Source: Strigomonas culicis (Eukaryota > Euglenozoa > Kinetoplastea > Trypanosomatida > Trypanosomatidae). Taken from it: a stretch of DNA of 20,365 nucleotides. The position numbers and the translations under genes are program-made. Under the pieces are notes generated by a model. The model searched no databases and was not told the DNA's origin. It was given only the letters and a program-made list of their open reading frames with translations. Shown here piece by piece: positions 6,770-14,728 of this stretch. The stretch is taken from the NCBI GenBank assembly GCA_000482145.1, contig AUXH01000352.1, positions 1 through 20,365 of the forward strand, in the 5' to 3' direction. Within the stretch, counting starts at the first letter, position 1. Each line of letters starts with the position of its first letter.

Positions 6770-8215
6770 CTAGGGGTCCTCCGTAAGGATGAGGTCTTCT
6801 TCGACTCCCATAGACAATAAGGCGTCGGTGCAGTCATTCACGAAGGCGGGCGGGCCGCACACGAAGGAGAGGAAGCGCACACCGTCCCCGAAGAAGGACC
6901 GTGTGCGCTGTGCGATGTCGGCCGCGGTGATGCGCCGGCCGCTGGTGACGTACGTCTGCGTGGCGGCGGCGGCAGCCTGCCCCTGCGTGATGTAGCAGTG
7001 CAGCTGGTACGTGTGCGCAGCGGTGGGGTCCGCGTAGCGCCGCTGCAGGTCCAGCAGGTCAGGCAGCTTGGCGACGGCGGCGACGGCGCAGTCCGTGTGG
7101 AGGTGCAGCGCGTGCAGCGCGCCGCGCGCCTGCGACGGCATGACCGCGAGGTCCTCGTTGAAGCTCTGGTTGAGCGCGGCGAAGGCGCAGCTGATGCCGA
7201 TGCCGGCCGTCAGCCAGAGCACGCGGCCCTGCAGCTCGTGCAGCCGTCGTGCGTGGTGGGCGTGTGTGAGGTGGCCGTTCACCTGGCACACGTGCAGCGA
7301 GCTGTGCAGCGCGTAGTTGTGCATCCACGTGCTGGCCCCGCCGGGGTTCGCCGTGCGCGCCTTGATGAGCAGCGTGAAGAGCGCGCCCTTCTTGTTGACC
7401 TCGCAGATCGTCCACTTGCGGCGCAGGTGGCCGCCGTCGGCGTCCTTGAGGGGCAGCTCCAGCTCGATGTACTCGCCGGGCTGGCCGAGCCGCATCAGGG
7501 TGCCGTCCGCGCGGTGGAAGTAGAACTCCTTCACGCCCTCGCTCACCGGCAGGATGCGGCAGCAGGACACGGTGAGCTCCGGCACCGGCGAGCAGTGGCG
7601 ACGGTCGCCGCTCGCCACCAGCAGCGGCGGCGCGGTGCTGAAGGGGTTGGACGTGCCCGCGCGGCTCGGCGCCGTGTGCTGCAGAACCTGCCCGCTGCGC
7701 ATGCCGCTGTGGAGGCCGAGCGGCCGCCGACCGCCGCTCTCGCGGGGGGCCGCCATGGCCCCCTCCTGGTTCGCGAGCGCCATGTTCGCGTAGCTGTCGC
7801 TCTCGATAGCGGGGCCGCTCAGGTCGACGAGCACGTAGACCTCGCCGCCGTCGCACACCACCTGGTGCACGCGCTGTTTGCAGCCCTTCGAGCGCACCGC
7901 CGGCACCGGCTTCGCCGCGCCGGGGACGACATCGATGCCGACGTAGAGGCCCTCGCCGGTGTCGAGCGCAATGCGGTAGCTGTGCCATGGGCAGACGATG
8001 CAGGGGTGGCCGCCCATGTCCTCGATGTCGCCGTTCAGCAGCGGGCCGCCGTGGTGGTAGCAGGCGTTGTCGATCGCGTAGAGGTGCCCCTTGTGCTCCA
8101 CCACAGCAATGTTGCGCATGCCCACCTTCACGAGCTGTCGGGCGCCGGGCGTGAACAAGGTGCGAGCCCCTACATGTATTCGTTGGACGTTGCCACCCGT
8201 CTTGTTACTAGACAT
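6770..8215 (-). CDS. Rieske [2Fe-2S] / ferredoxin-NAD(P) reductase-like fusion oxidoreductase
   Basis: The protein is 481 residues from the first ATG (8213-8215); the longer frame starts at TTG and is set aside. Residues about 10-132 form a Rieske domain with cluster ligands C52-Y-H54 and C75-PW-H78, separated by 20 residues. A low-complexity linker follows (about 135-205). Residues about 210-481 resemble a ferredoxin-NADP reductase/cytochrome b5 reductase module: RKWTICEV (266-273) fits the flavin-binding RxYS/T motif with Trp for Tyr, TAGIGIS (336-342) fits the nucleotide-binding Gly motif, and CGPPAF (453-458) fits the C-terminal CGPxxM-type motif. No plant-type ferredoxin domain follows. 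The arrangement implies electron flow from NAD(P)H through FAD to the Rieske cluster and then to an unknown acceptor. There is no clear presequence, so a cytosolic or outer-membrane-associated location is plausible. Confidence 0.88.
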   Translation of the reverse strand: MSSNKTGGNVQRIHVGARTLFTPGARQLVKVGMRNIAVVEHKGHLYAIDNACYHHGGPLLNGDIEDMGGHPCIVCPWHSYRIALDTGEGLYVGIDVVPGAAKPVPAVRSKGCKQRVHQVVCDGGEVYVLVDLSGPAIESDSYANMALANQEGAMAAPRESGGRRPLGLHSGMRSGQVLQHTAPSRAGTSNPFSTAPPLLVASGDRRHCSPVPELTVSCCRILPVSEGVKEFYFHRADGTLMRLGQPGEYIELELPLKDADGGHLRRKWTICEVNKKGALFTLLIKARTANPGGASTWMHNYALHSSLHVCQVNGHLTHAHHARRLHELQGRVLWLTAGIGISCAFAALNQSFNEDLAVMPSQARGALHALHLHTDCAVAAVAKLPDLLDLQRRYADPTAAHTYQLHCYITQGQAAAAATQTYVTSGRRITAADIAQRTRSFFGDGVRFLSFVCGPPAFVNDCTDALLSMGVEEDLILTEDP

Positions 8216-8737
8216 GTATGTAAATACACTTCTTAGGTGCAAATCTAGGTAATAGTAGTAGTACTATGAATAGAAATTAAAAAAAAGAGAGTATATATAT
8301 GTGTATATGAACAAATAGACAACAACATAAAAGTGAAACAGATTAATAAAACACGACTTCAACAAAAGAGTAATCCGCTTTGAGAGATCAAAAAAAAAAA
8401 AGAGAAAAGGCTAATCGTTGGCGAGAGAGACCGAAAAGGAAAGAAGAGAAAACTGTGGGTTTTCACATGTGCTTGCGCACGGGTACGCTCTTTGCCACAC
8501 AAGACGAAACAAACGGAAAAGGGCAAACAAGAAGGGAAATCAATAAAGAGTATATATATACGGTTGTATATAAATATCATTATATAATTTCGTTTTGGCA
8601 TATCTTATTAATCGGTTTTGTTATCTTTTCAACCATCACTACCATTGCCATGACGGGTACACAGCGGCGGTGAAGCTTCCGCCTTCTCTTCCCCGCCCTC
8701 GTTGCGCCGCACCTTCGCCTTTACACGCTTTCCCTTG
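8216..8737. other. Intergenic spacer between the EFL1 and Rieske genes
   Basis: This 522-nt spacer is AT-rich with a purine-rich plus strand around 8380-8455. The right 80 nt, just past the EFL1 stop, are GC-rich and pyrimidine-rich on the plus strand. Small open frames here are composed of low-complexity residues. No gene or RNA was recognised. Confidence 0.65.
8264..8293 (-). promoter_or_regulatory. Trans-splice acceptor of the Rieske-reductase gene
   Basis: On the minus strand CTCTC, an eight-T run and further pyrimidines lead to TTCATAG, with the AG at 8264-8265. This gives a 48-nt 5'UTR. Two further AGs (CCTAG, CTAAG) lie closer to the ATG and could serve as alternatives. Confidence 0.55.
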
Positions 8738-11401
8738 TCACGCACCCTTCAGTGAGAACTTTTGTTTTTCCGCGTTCTCGACCACGCGCTCGCGGAAGAG
8801 CCCCTTGCGCCGCTTGATGCGCTCCAGCAGCTGCCCCGCGATGTTTTTCTTGGCGAGCTCCGCCCCGTGCTCCTCGATCTCCTCCTTCGTGGTGGGCACG
8901 AAGTAGGGGTCCTCCTCGATGACATCCCAGTGGCTCATCTGCAGCTGTGCGGTGCTGGAGGCGCCCTGCGTGCAGTTGCGCAGCTCGTCCTGCAGCCCAA
9001 ACGCCTCCACCGCCGGCAGCCAGCAGCTGATGTAGAAGAGGTCGCTGCCCTCGTTCGGCACCTCCTCGATGATGGTCGCGCGGCGCCGGCTCAGGATGCT
9101 GTAGATCTTGCCCTGCGTGTAGCCGGCCGAGTACACGGTGCACTCGTAGACGGGCTCGACCAGCCGCCGCGGGTGCAGCTCCATCGCCGCGTGACAGGCG
9201 TCCCGCACGCCGGGCAGCACCATCCCCCCGGAGAGGCCCGCGTCGGGGTTGATAGTGATGTCCGTCAGGATGAAGCACACGCCGTACAGCGGCTCCTGCG
9301 CCATCGGGCCGCTTTCGGTCGCGGCCTGGAAGCCGACGACGATCGACTCGCGCCAGAGGTGCAGCGCGGCCGTGCGCGCGGCGGGGTCGTCCGTCCCGCT
9401 GAAGTCCGCGAGCAGGACCGCGCCCGTGAAGCCGAAGCGCCGCGGCCCGTGCGCGAGGAGCCCGTCGCGCGCGGCTTCCGCGAAGCGCCGGTGCTCGCGC
9501 AGCGCGGCCTCGATCCGGCCGACGAGCAGCGCGTTGTCGCCGACGTTGGTGCGGTCGCACTTGATGATCTCCAGCACCTCCTCCGGCAGCGGCCGTGCGC
9601 ACACGGTGCAGACGAAGGCGCCGTCCATGAGGCTCACTGTGTGCGGCCGCAGCTTGCCGGTGAGCGGTCCGTGGATCGTCTCGCGGAAGGAGACGATGGG
9701 CTCCGAGGAGACGATCTCGGTATTCGCGAAGGTGTCCGTGAGATCTTTGATGCAGCGCTCCGCGTGGACCTCGCCGGCCGTGCCGATGACGTGCTCGCCG
9801 CTCGGCAGGATGCTCACGTCGACCTGCGGGTCCACCTTGTAGAGCAGCCGCAGGCCGCGCGCGAGCCGGTCCAGCGCGGTGGGGTCGCGGGGGTAGACGG
9901 AGAGCCGCACGATGGACGTGCTCGGCAGCACGAGCGGCCGGAACGGCGGCAGGCGCGGCACCGAACTGAGCGTCGCGTACTTGGTGATGACGGGGGTGAG
10001 CCCGCCGATGCCGCAGAGCGAGCCCGCGCACACCTCCGTCACCTCCTCCAGGCCCGCCCCGCGGAAGAGAAAGACTTGCGCGACGGTCGCCTCGCTCTCC
10101 CGGCCGTCGCTACAGACGTGGACCGCCTGCCCCGTGCGGATGCGGCCGCTGTACACGCGCGCGAAGCCGATGAAGGCGTCGTCACTCGCCGCCGCGGAGC
10201 CGATCGCGCGGCCCACGAGGTACTGCGTGTCGATCAGCTTGCAGATGTACACGACGCATGGGGCGTCGGCGGACGCGTCGCAGCGCAGCAGGGCGTCGCG
10301 CACCGGCGGCGGCACCGCGCCGAAGTTCGGTATCAGCCCGGGGAGGCGGCGCTGCTGCGCGACGACGGGGCTGTCCAGCTCGCGGCAGACCATGTTGAGC
10401 ACGCACTTGGCGAGCGGCAGCCACGCGGAGAGCAGCGCCTTCAGCTTGGCCCGGCTGTCGCGCCGGGGGTTGTTCCACACGGCCTCGGCCACGCCCAGCT
10501 TCGCCGCCATCTTCACCCGCTGCTCCGCGCTGGTGCTCTCGTCGAAAAAGGCGGCATAGAGCTGCCAGATGGGCTCCAGCATGAGCTGCACGGCGAGCGG
10601 CTGCTGGCCGTCCTTCAGCGGGGTCGTGCGGGTGCACTTGTTCTTGGGGTCCAGGTAGTGGGAGCCCCACAGCGCGTCCTTCAGGTGCGGGATCGGCACC
10701 TTCTCCTTGTAGAGCTCCGCGAAGAAGTCCAAGTCAAAGGCCCAGCCGTCGTAGCAGCTGCAGAAGAGCACGTTACCCTTGCAGGGGTCGAACCACACGT
10801 CGTCGCTGGGGTCCTCGCGCTCCATGTCCAGCTCCGTGCCCTGGATCTTCATCTGGTTGGCGTAGGCCGCGAGGGCGGCGTTGCAGGACTCGACGATGCT
10901 CCGCAGGCGAACGTAGCTCTCCTCGGCTGTCATCTGCTGCGCGGAGATAAGCAGGTCGATCTTGTTCAGCACGAGGCACATGGACAGCCCCTCCTTGTAC
11001 GAGTGGCGCAGCATGTTGTACGTCTGCTGCGTCACGCCGTCCACGACGTCGACGATGATGACGGCGCCGTCGCAGAGCCGCATCGCCGTCGAGACCTCGC
11101 ACGAGAAGTCGATGTGCCCGGGGGAGTCCACCAGGTTCAGCACGTGGCTCGCCTTGCGGTACACGTGGTGCAGCGTGATGCTGCTTGCCTTCATGGTGAT
11201 GCAGCGCTCTTGCTCGTCCGGCCGCGTGTCAAGCAGCCGCACCTCGCCCGCCAGCTGCGGCGACAGAATACCATTGCTCGCGACAAGAAAGTCGCTCAGC
11301 GTCGTCTTGCCGTGGTCGACGTGCGCAACCATACAGAAGTTGCGCGTATTCTCCGGGTGCTCGCTCAGCAGCCGGATCGCATCCGTAGAGTTGTAGCTCA
11401 T
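8738..11401 (-). CDS. EFL1: EFL1/Ria1-type GTPase for 60S ribosomal subunit maturation
   Basis: The protein is 887 residues from ATG 11399-11401; a 20-codon extension begins at TTG and is excluded. The G domain shows AHVDHGKT (26-33), DSPGH (92-96) and NKID (146-149), followed by EF-2-like domains II to V. It is assigned to the EFL1 branch rather than EF-2 for three reasons. The domain IV tip corresponding to the diphthamide loop reads NPDAGLSGGMV, without the EF-2 modification histidine. The C-terminus ends in a basic RRKGLFRERVVENAEKQ segment typical of EFL1. The diagnostic EF-2 C-terminal end is absent. EFL1 acts in the cytoplasm with SBDS/Sdo1 to release the anti-association factor eIF6/Tif6 from pre-60S particles. 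Fungal and human members are about 1,100 residues, so this one is compact. Confidence 0.93.
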   Translation of the reverse strand: MSYNSTDAIRLLSEHPENTRNFCMVAHVDHGKTTLSDFLVASNGILSPQLAGEVRLLDTRPDEQERCITMKASSITLHHVYRKASHVLNLVDSPGHIDFSCEVSTAMRLCDGAVIIVDVVDGVTQQTYNMLRHSYKEGLSMCLVLNKIDLLISAQQMTAEESYVRLRSIVESCNAALAAYANQMKIQGTELDMEREDPSDDVWFDPCKGNVLFCSCYDGWAFDLDFFAELYKEKVPIPHLKDALWGSHYLDPKNKCTRTTPLKDGQQPLAVQLMLEPIWQLYAAFFDESTSAEQRVKMAAKLGVAEAVWNNPRRDSRAKLKALLSAWLPLAKCVLNMVCRELDSPVVAQQRRLPGLIPNFGAVPPPVRDALLRCDASADAPCVVYICKLIDTQYLVGRAIGSAAASDDAFIGFARVYSGRIRTGQAVHVCSDGRESEATVAQVFLFRGAGLEEVTEVCAGSLCGIGGLTPVITKYATLSSVPRLPPFRPLVLPSTSIVRLSVYPRDPTALDRLARGLRLLYKVDPQVDVSILPSGEHVIGTAGEVHAERCIKDLTDTFANTEIVSSEPIVSFRETIHGPLTGKLRPHTVSLMDGAFVCTVCARPLPEEVLEIIKCDRTNVGDNALLVGRIEAALREHRRFAEAARDGLLAHGPRRFGFTGAVLLADFSGTDDPAARTAALHLWRESIVVGFQAATESGPMAQEPLYGVCFILTDITINPDAGLSGGMVLPGVRDACHAAMELHPRRLVEPVYECTVYSAGYTQGKIYSILSRRRATIIEEVPNEGSDLFYISCWLPAVEAFGLQDELRNCTQGASSTAQLQMSHWDVIEEDPYFVPTTKEEIEEHGAELAKKNIAGQLLERIKRRKGLFRERVVENAEKQKFSLKGA

Positions 11402-11463
11402 GTTGGGCAATGAAAGGAAGGTCGAAGCAAAATGAGAAAAAAAAGCAAATAAGCAAAACAAAA

Positions 11464-11486
11464 CTAGAAAAAAAGGAAAACGAAGA
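11464..11486 (-). promoter_or_regulatory. Trans-splice acceptor of EFL1
   Basis: On the minus strand TTCG, TTTTCC, a seven-T run and CTAG place the AG at 11464-11465. The 62 nt from there to the ATG contain no other AG and no ATG, so this is the clearest single acceptor in the window. Confidence 0.75.
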
Positions 11487-11661
11487 TCACACGCTACTGT
11501 TTTATTCTTATTTCCCTTCCTTTTACTTTCGTTTTCGTTTTCTTTTGTGTGTGCGTTTCACTATAGTGGAGCCTAAAACAAACGGAATCTGACAAATGCG
11601 CTAAAGTATTTGCGCTGTCGTCCCAAATGGTGTTGATGTCGCGACGTCAAGCAAAGCAAAT

Positions 11662-11663
<2 letters not shown>

Positions 11664-11700
<37 letters not shown>
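11664..11700. repeat. (GA)18 dinucleotide microsatellite
   Basis: About 18 GA units, trailed by ATAGAGAGG, lie 263 nt upstream of the EFL1 start. It is a (TC)n pyrimidine tract on the coding strand. It could serve as a distal splicing and polyadenylation signal between the mitochondrial-protein gene and EFL1. Confidence 0.95.
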
Positions 11701-11707
<7 letters not shown>

Positions 11708-12022
11708 GGCAAAAAACGTATATGGCATCTAATATTTATACAGCTACTTCTCTACATGTCTACACTGTCAACATCATTCGTATTCCTTTCACATAGTAAA
11801 ATTTACTCTCCTTTTGTTTTGTAATTATGATTATACTTTCGCTAAAGAAACCCATTAAAGAAAAAACCATAGAAAAAAACAGTTACTAAAATTGATATAA
11901 AACAAACTAAAAGAAAACGAACAGCTATTCTTTCTTATTATACTTAATATAACCTTTTATTTAATGAGTTTTCTTTTTATAAAGGGATCGTCGATAATGT
12001 TAATAAACAAACGTGAATGTAC

Positions 12023-12493
12023 TTAGAACTTCTCTGGCTGGTTCTTGGGAAGCGCGACCCAGATACCATCGGAGCCGCGGAGGCCGCTGTACGACTTCTC
12101 CTTGGGGAGCAGGAAGTACATGATGATGACGGCCACAAGGTACAGCCAGGTCTGGAAGTACTTCTTGCGGGACTGGATCTCGATCATCTCCGTCGACGAC
12201 ACATCCCACGGGCGCTTCGTAAGGCGCTGGTAGTACTTCGCCTCCGGGGCGGGCAGCTTCTCAATGTTGACGTCGAGGGGCTGGAAGTACGTCCAGGAGA
12301 GGTAGCTGTCGTAGATGGCCGTGTTGGGCTCCTGGAAGGGCGACGATGAGCGGATGCCGCGCTCGTTGAGGGGATAGACGTTCTGCGTGTCGGTCGTGTT
12401 GTTGTTGTCACCACCGGTGAGGAAGGTCGGGCCGTTGCCTACGAGGGCGGTGCGGGTGGCGGCGAAGGCCAGAAGCGGCGTTTGGCGCATCAT
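12023..12493 (-). CDS. Small single-span protein, probably mitochondrial inner membrane
   Basis: The protein has 156 residues; two consecutive ATGs open the frame (12491-12493 and 12488-12490). The first 20 residues carry Arg at positions 3 and 14 with Ala, Leu and Thr and no acidic residue, which fits a short trypanosomatid mitochondrial presequence. A Gly/Asn-rich segment follows, then an aromatic-rich stretch around 60-72, a charged region RLTKRPWDV (90-98), and one membrane span at about 113-129 flanked by RKK and PKEK. The C-terminal 27 residues are polar. Size, single span and aromatic content resemble nuclear-encoded small subunits of kinetoplastid respiratory complexes. I cannot name the complex from the sequence. 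Confidence 0.85.
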   Translation of the reverse strand: MMRQTPLLAFAATRTALVGNGPTFLTGGDNNNTTDTQNVYPLNERGIRSSSPFQEPNTAIYDSYLSWTYFQPLDVNIEKLPAPEAKYYQRLTKRPWDVSSTEMIEIQSRKKYFQTWLYLVAVIIMYFLLPKEKSYSGLRGSDGIWVALPKNQPEKF

Positions 12494-12547
12494 GGCTCAA
12501 CAGGCAGTATAAATAATTAAAAACAGAGAAACTACAACTATTGACTA

Positions 12548-12587
12548 CTTTGCAAGAGAAAGAAAGAGGAGAGGGGAGGAGAGGAAG
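12548..12587 (-). promoter_or_regulatory. Trans-splice acceptor of the small mitochondrial-protein gene
   Basis: On the minus strand a C/T-rich tract of more than 30 nt ends in CTTGCAAAG, with the AG at 12548-12549. This is 54 nt upstream of the first ATG and is one of the strongest tracts in the window. Confidence 0.7.
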
Positions 12588-12687
12588 CCATAGAAACGAA
12601 AAGAAGGACGTTACCACAGGGAAGTAATGCATACACGAATGTGAAATGTGAGCACATCACCACGGCTCTTTACTTGTTTACGTGTTT

Positions 12688-13476
12688 TTATCGGTCAGCG
12701 CTCGTGGGCGTCGCTGGAGAAACCAAGCGCACCAGACCCTGCAGCGCATCAGCAACCCACTGCTCCGTCAGCTCGGCGCGGATGTCATCGAACACGCCCT
12801 CCAGCTCCACCTCGTACGTCTCGTCGCGACCCGCGCGCACGCGGGTGAGGTCGTAGCGCATGTGCTGCGCCGGGAAGGTGATGCTGGTGCGCGCCTTGTG
12901 GCGCGTATAGCCTTTGGGCGGGTCCGCCGGCGGCAGCGCGGCGGTGGGCGAGGGCTCCTCCACGCTGATGGACAGACGGACATCATACGGGCGGTGGAAG
13001 AGACGGACATCCGCAACCGCGAGGCGCCGCTTAGCCAGGAGTGCCTGTGGAACCCTCTGCGGTGCGCTGGCCGCGTCCGTCCCGCCGACCACACGATAGC
13101 TGTAGCGCGCGCTGCCGACGGTCACGTCCTCCGTCGTGGTGTGCTCCACAAGGGGTGCACGCGCGCCAGAAGGGGCGGCCGTGGCATCATCCCGCCGCTC
13201 CTCCGCGGCGGCGGTGATGTCTGCGCGCATCCGCTCGAACTGCTCTGCGGCCACGCCCACCCTCACTTTGTGCCGCGACGACCCTTGGTGGAGGATGCGA
13301 AAGGTCTCGCTCGCTCGCTGCGGCGGCACCCCGTCCACGCGACACAGCCGCATCTCCACCTCGATGTGCGGCTCTGCCAGGTGCTGCTGCGCGACTCGGA
13401 AGAGGTGCTGCGCGACGGTGATCAGTGCGTCGTCCTCGTCGGACGACTCCACCCGCATACGCTTCTTGTTGTTCAT
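12688..13476 (-). CDS. CET1: mRNA-capping RNA 5'-triphosphatase, Cet1/TTM family
   Basis: The protein has 262 residues, starts at ATG and ends at TAA. It carries the three landmarks of metal-dependent fungal/protozoal RNA triphosphatases of the triphosphate-tunnel family: an IEVEMRL strand (38-44, Glu39/Glu41/Arg43), an RLSISVEE strand (167-174) followed by R-H-K-A-R (192-196), and YEVELEG (221-227, Glu222/Glu224/Glu226). The two ExE strands are expected to bind the metal and the basic residues the triphosphate. Size is close to the T. brucei Cet1 type, which is a stand-alone enzyme. It removes the gamma phosphate from pre-mRNA or spliced-leader 5' ends before guanylylation, in the nucleus. 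Residues about 80-120, rich in Ala, Glu and Thr, look like a less conserved loop. The short acidic N-terminus (ESSDEDD) is probably disordered. Confidence 0.9.
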   Translation of the reverse strand: MNNKKRMRVESSDEDDALITVAQHLFRVAQQHLAEPHIEVEMRLCRVDGVPPQRASETFRILHQGSSRHKVRVGVAAEQFERMRADITAAAEERRDDATAAPSGARAPLVEHTTTEDVTVGSARYSYRVVGGTDAASAPQRVPQALLAKRRLAVADVRLFHRPYDVRLSISVEEPSPTAALPPADPPKGYTRHKARTSITFPAQHMRYDLTRVRAGRDETYEVELEGVFDDIRAELTEQWVADALQGLVRLVSPATPTSADR

Positions 13477-13518
13477 TCTCTACCCTAAAGAGAGAATCTC
13501 TTTTCACCCGGTTGACGT

Positions 13519-13545
13519 CTGTGGAGGACATATATGGAGGGGAGA
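13519..13545 (-). promoter_or_regulatory. Trans-splice acceptor of the RNA triphosphatase gene
   Basis: On the minus strand CTTATCTCCCCTCC and a further pyrimidine stretch lead to CCTCCACAG, with the AG at 13519-13520. This gives a 42-nt 5'UTR. The tract is interrupted by TATATATG. Confidence 0.5.
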
Positions 13546-13592
13546 TAAGCAAGCATTTTCGACGCAAACCATTCGACGGGCTGGAGAAGATC

Positions 13593-13614
13593 CACACACA
13601 CACACACACACACA
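13593..13614. repeat. (CA)11 dinucleotide repeat
   Basis: Eleven perfect CA units lie in the 253-nt spacer between the TPR gene and the RNA triphosphatase gene. On the coding strand it is (TG)11. Confidence 0.95.
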
Positions 13615-13729
13615 GTACAGGCTCCAACCGGAGACGGCTTTGATGCAGTGGGCTTTCGTTCTGTCGTACTGCATCACAACATCAACATCAACAAAAGAAA
13701 AAAAGTATGTAGTACAACAGCACCGCTGC

Positions 13730-14728
13730 TTACTGAGGTGGTCGTGGACGCTTGCGCAACATCGGGCACGTCGCCCTTGTATGCCCAGATTCATTGCAGT
13801 AGTTACAGTACACGAACGTGTTCGCGTGGGCGGGCCCAAACGCTGACGCGAACGCTTTCGCGCAATCCTGATCGAGCTGCTGCTCTCGAACCTCAGCCGC
13901 GTGGCGCGCCTTCTCCGCTGTGCGCTCCTCGGCCGTCTTGCGAAGCTCCTTCACGAGCGGCGCCACCTCACGCAGGAGGGCCGCCGCCTCCACGTGGGTG
14001 GCGTCCATGGCGAGGCACGTCCGGAGCGCCTCCTCGGCCACTTCGAAGTGCTTCAACTTGTGCTCCGCCACGGCCAAGCGGTAATGCGCTCGCGCGTAGG
14101 TCGCGTCTCGCGCGATGGCCTCTCGCGCGTCGTCGGCGCTCGCCGCGGCGTCGGCGCTGCGGAAGCGGGCGGCACTGAGGTTGCACAGCAGCACCGCGCG
14201 ATCCCGCGCGGTGCACGTCGCGGGGGCCAGCGAGAGCGCCTTGCTGAACTGCCGCGCCGCCTCCGCGTACTGGCCGTCCTGCATCGCCTCCTTTCCCTTC
14301 TGGAGGCTCTTCTCGTAGTAAAAGGCATCGTTGCTGGTCGCCGCCGCCTTTGCGCGGGAGCGCGGCGCCAGCTGGCGCAGCTTCGCCAGCGTGGCGGCTA
14401 TGCTACCGTTGGTGGGGTCCTGCCGTAGCGCCCGCTCGAGGTACAGGATCGCCTCGTCGTAGCGCTGCAGCCCTTCGCAGGCGGTCGCGGCGCGGCTCAG
14501 TGCGCGGGGGTGCTCCGCCTCTAGACGCAGCGCCGCCAGCGCGGCGTCGAGCGCCTTCTGGTACTGCTTGACGGCGGCGTAGCATCCACTCACGTTGTTG
14601 AGCGCCCGCAGCTGGTCCTCCTTGCGCACCTTGCTGTCCGCGGCAATGGCCGCGTACACCTGAGCAGCCGCGTAGTACCGGTGGGCAGCGAACAGCTCCG
14701 TGCCTTTTTGGAACTCTGCATCAAACAT
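13730..14728 (-). CDS. TPR protein with C-terminal CCHC zinc knuckle
   Basis: The chosen start, ATG 14726-14728, gives 332 residues. A 34-codon upstream extension also begins with ATG (14830), but a strong pyrimidine tract and splice AG lie inside it, leaving a 12-nt 5'UTR before the chosen ATG. Two clusters of tetratricopeptide helices are visible. The first covers about residues 3-110 (with YDEAILYLERALRQDP) and the second about 135-250 (with GQYAEAARQFSKALSLAP and FEVAEEALRTCLAMD). A charged helix (about 255-290) leads to a retroviral-type zinc knuckle C308-x2-C311-x4-H316-x4-C321 and a basic Pro/Arg tail. TPRs bind protein peptides and CCHC knuckles bind single-stranded RNA or DNA. A role linking a protein partner to RNA is inferred; the actual role is not known to me. 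Confidence 0.9.
   Translation of the reverse strand: MFDAEFQKGTELFAAHRYYAAAQVYAAIAADSKVRKEDQLRALNNVSGCYAAVKQYQKALDAALAALRLEAEHPRALSRAATACEGLQRYDEAILYLERALRQDPTNGSIAATLAKLRQLAPRSRAKAAATSNDAFYYEKSLQKGKEAMQDGQYAEAARQFSKALSLAPATCTARDRAVLLCNLSAARFRSADAAASADDAREAIARDATYARAHYRLAVAEHKLKHFEVAEEALRTCLAMDATHVEAAALLREVAPLVKELRKTAEERTAEKARHAAEVREQQLDQDCAKAFASAFGPAHANTFVYCNYCNESGHTRATCPMLRKRPRPPQ

Larger units (their letters stand above)
11402..12022. other. Intergenic spacer upstream of EFL1
   Basis: This 621-nt spacer is very AT-rich, especially 11740-12000. It contains the (GA)18 tract and the EFL1 splice signals, and it covers the 3'UTR of the preceding mitochondrial-protein gene. No coding potential or RNA gene was recognised. 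Confidence 0.7.

Noticed and set aside
8216..8242. Nine extra N-terminal codons for the Rieske-reductase protein
   Set aside because: The extension begins with TTG. The first ATG is at 8213-8215 and the predicted splice acceptor lies just upstream.
8762..11413. 883-codon open frame antisense to EFL1
   Set aside because: It is a shadow of GC-biased third positions. The sense frame carries complete GTPase motifs, while this one is low-complexity Val/Arg/Ala/His.
11402..11461. Twenty extra N-terminal codons for EFL1, Phe-rich and signal-like
   Set aside because: The frame begins with TTG and lies entirely in the predicted T-rich 5'UTR.
11630..11650. Palindrome GTCGCGAC in the spacer upstream of EFL1
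   Set aside because: An 8-bp palindrome is expected by chance in a window of this size, and no second copy or nearby signal supports it.
13136..13846. 236-codon plus-strand open frame over the RNA triphosphatase start and the (CA)n spacer
   Set aside because: It is antisense to a confident gene and runs through the microsatellite, with no domain features.
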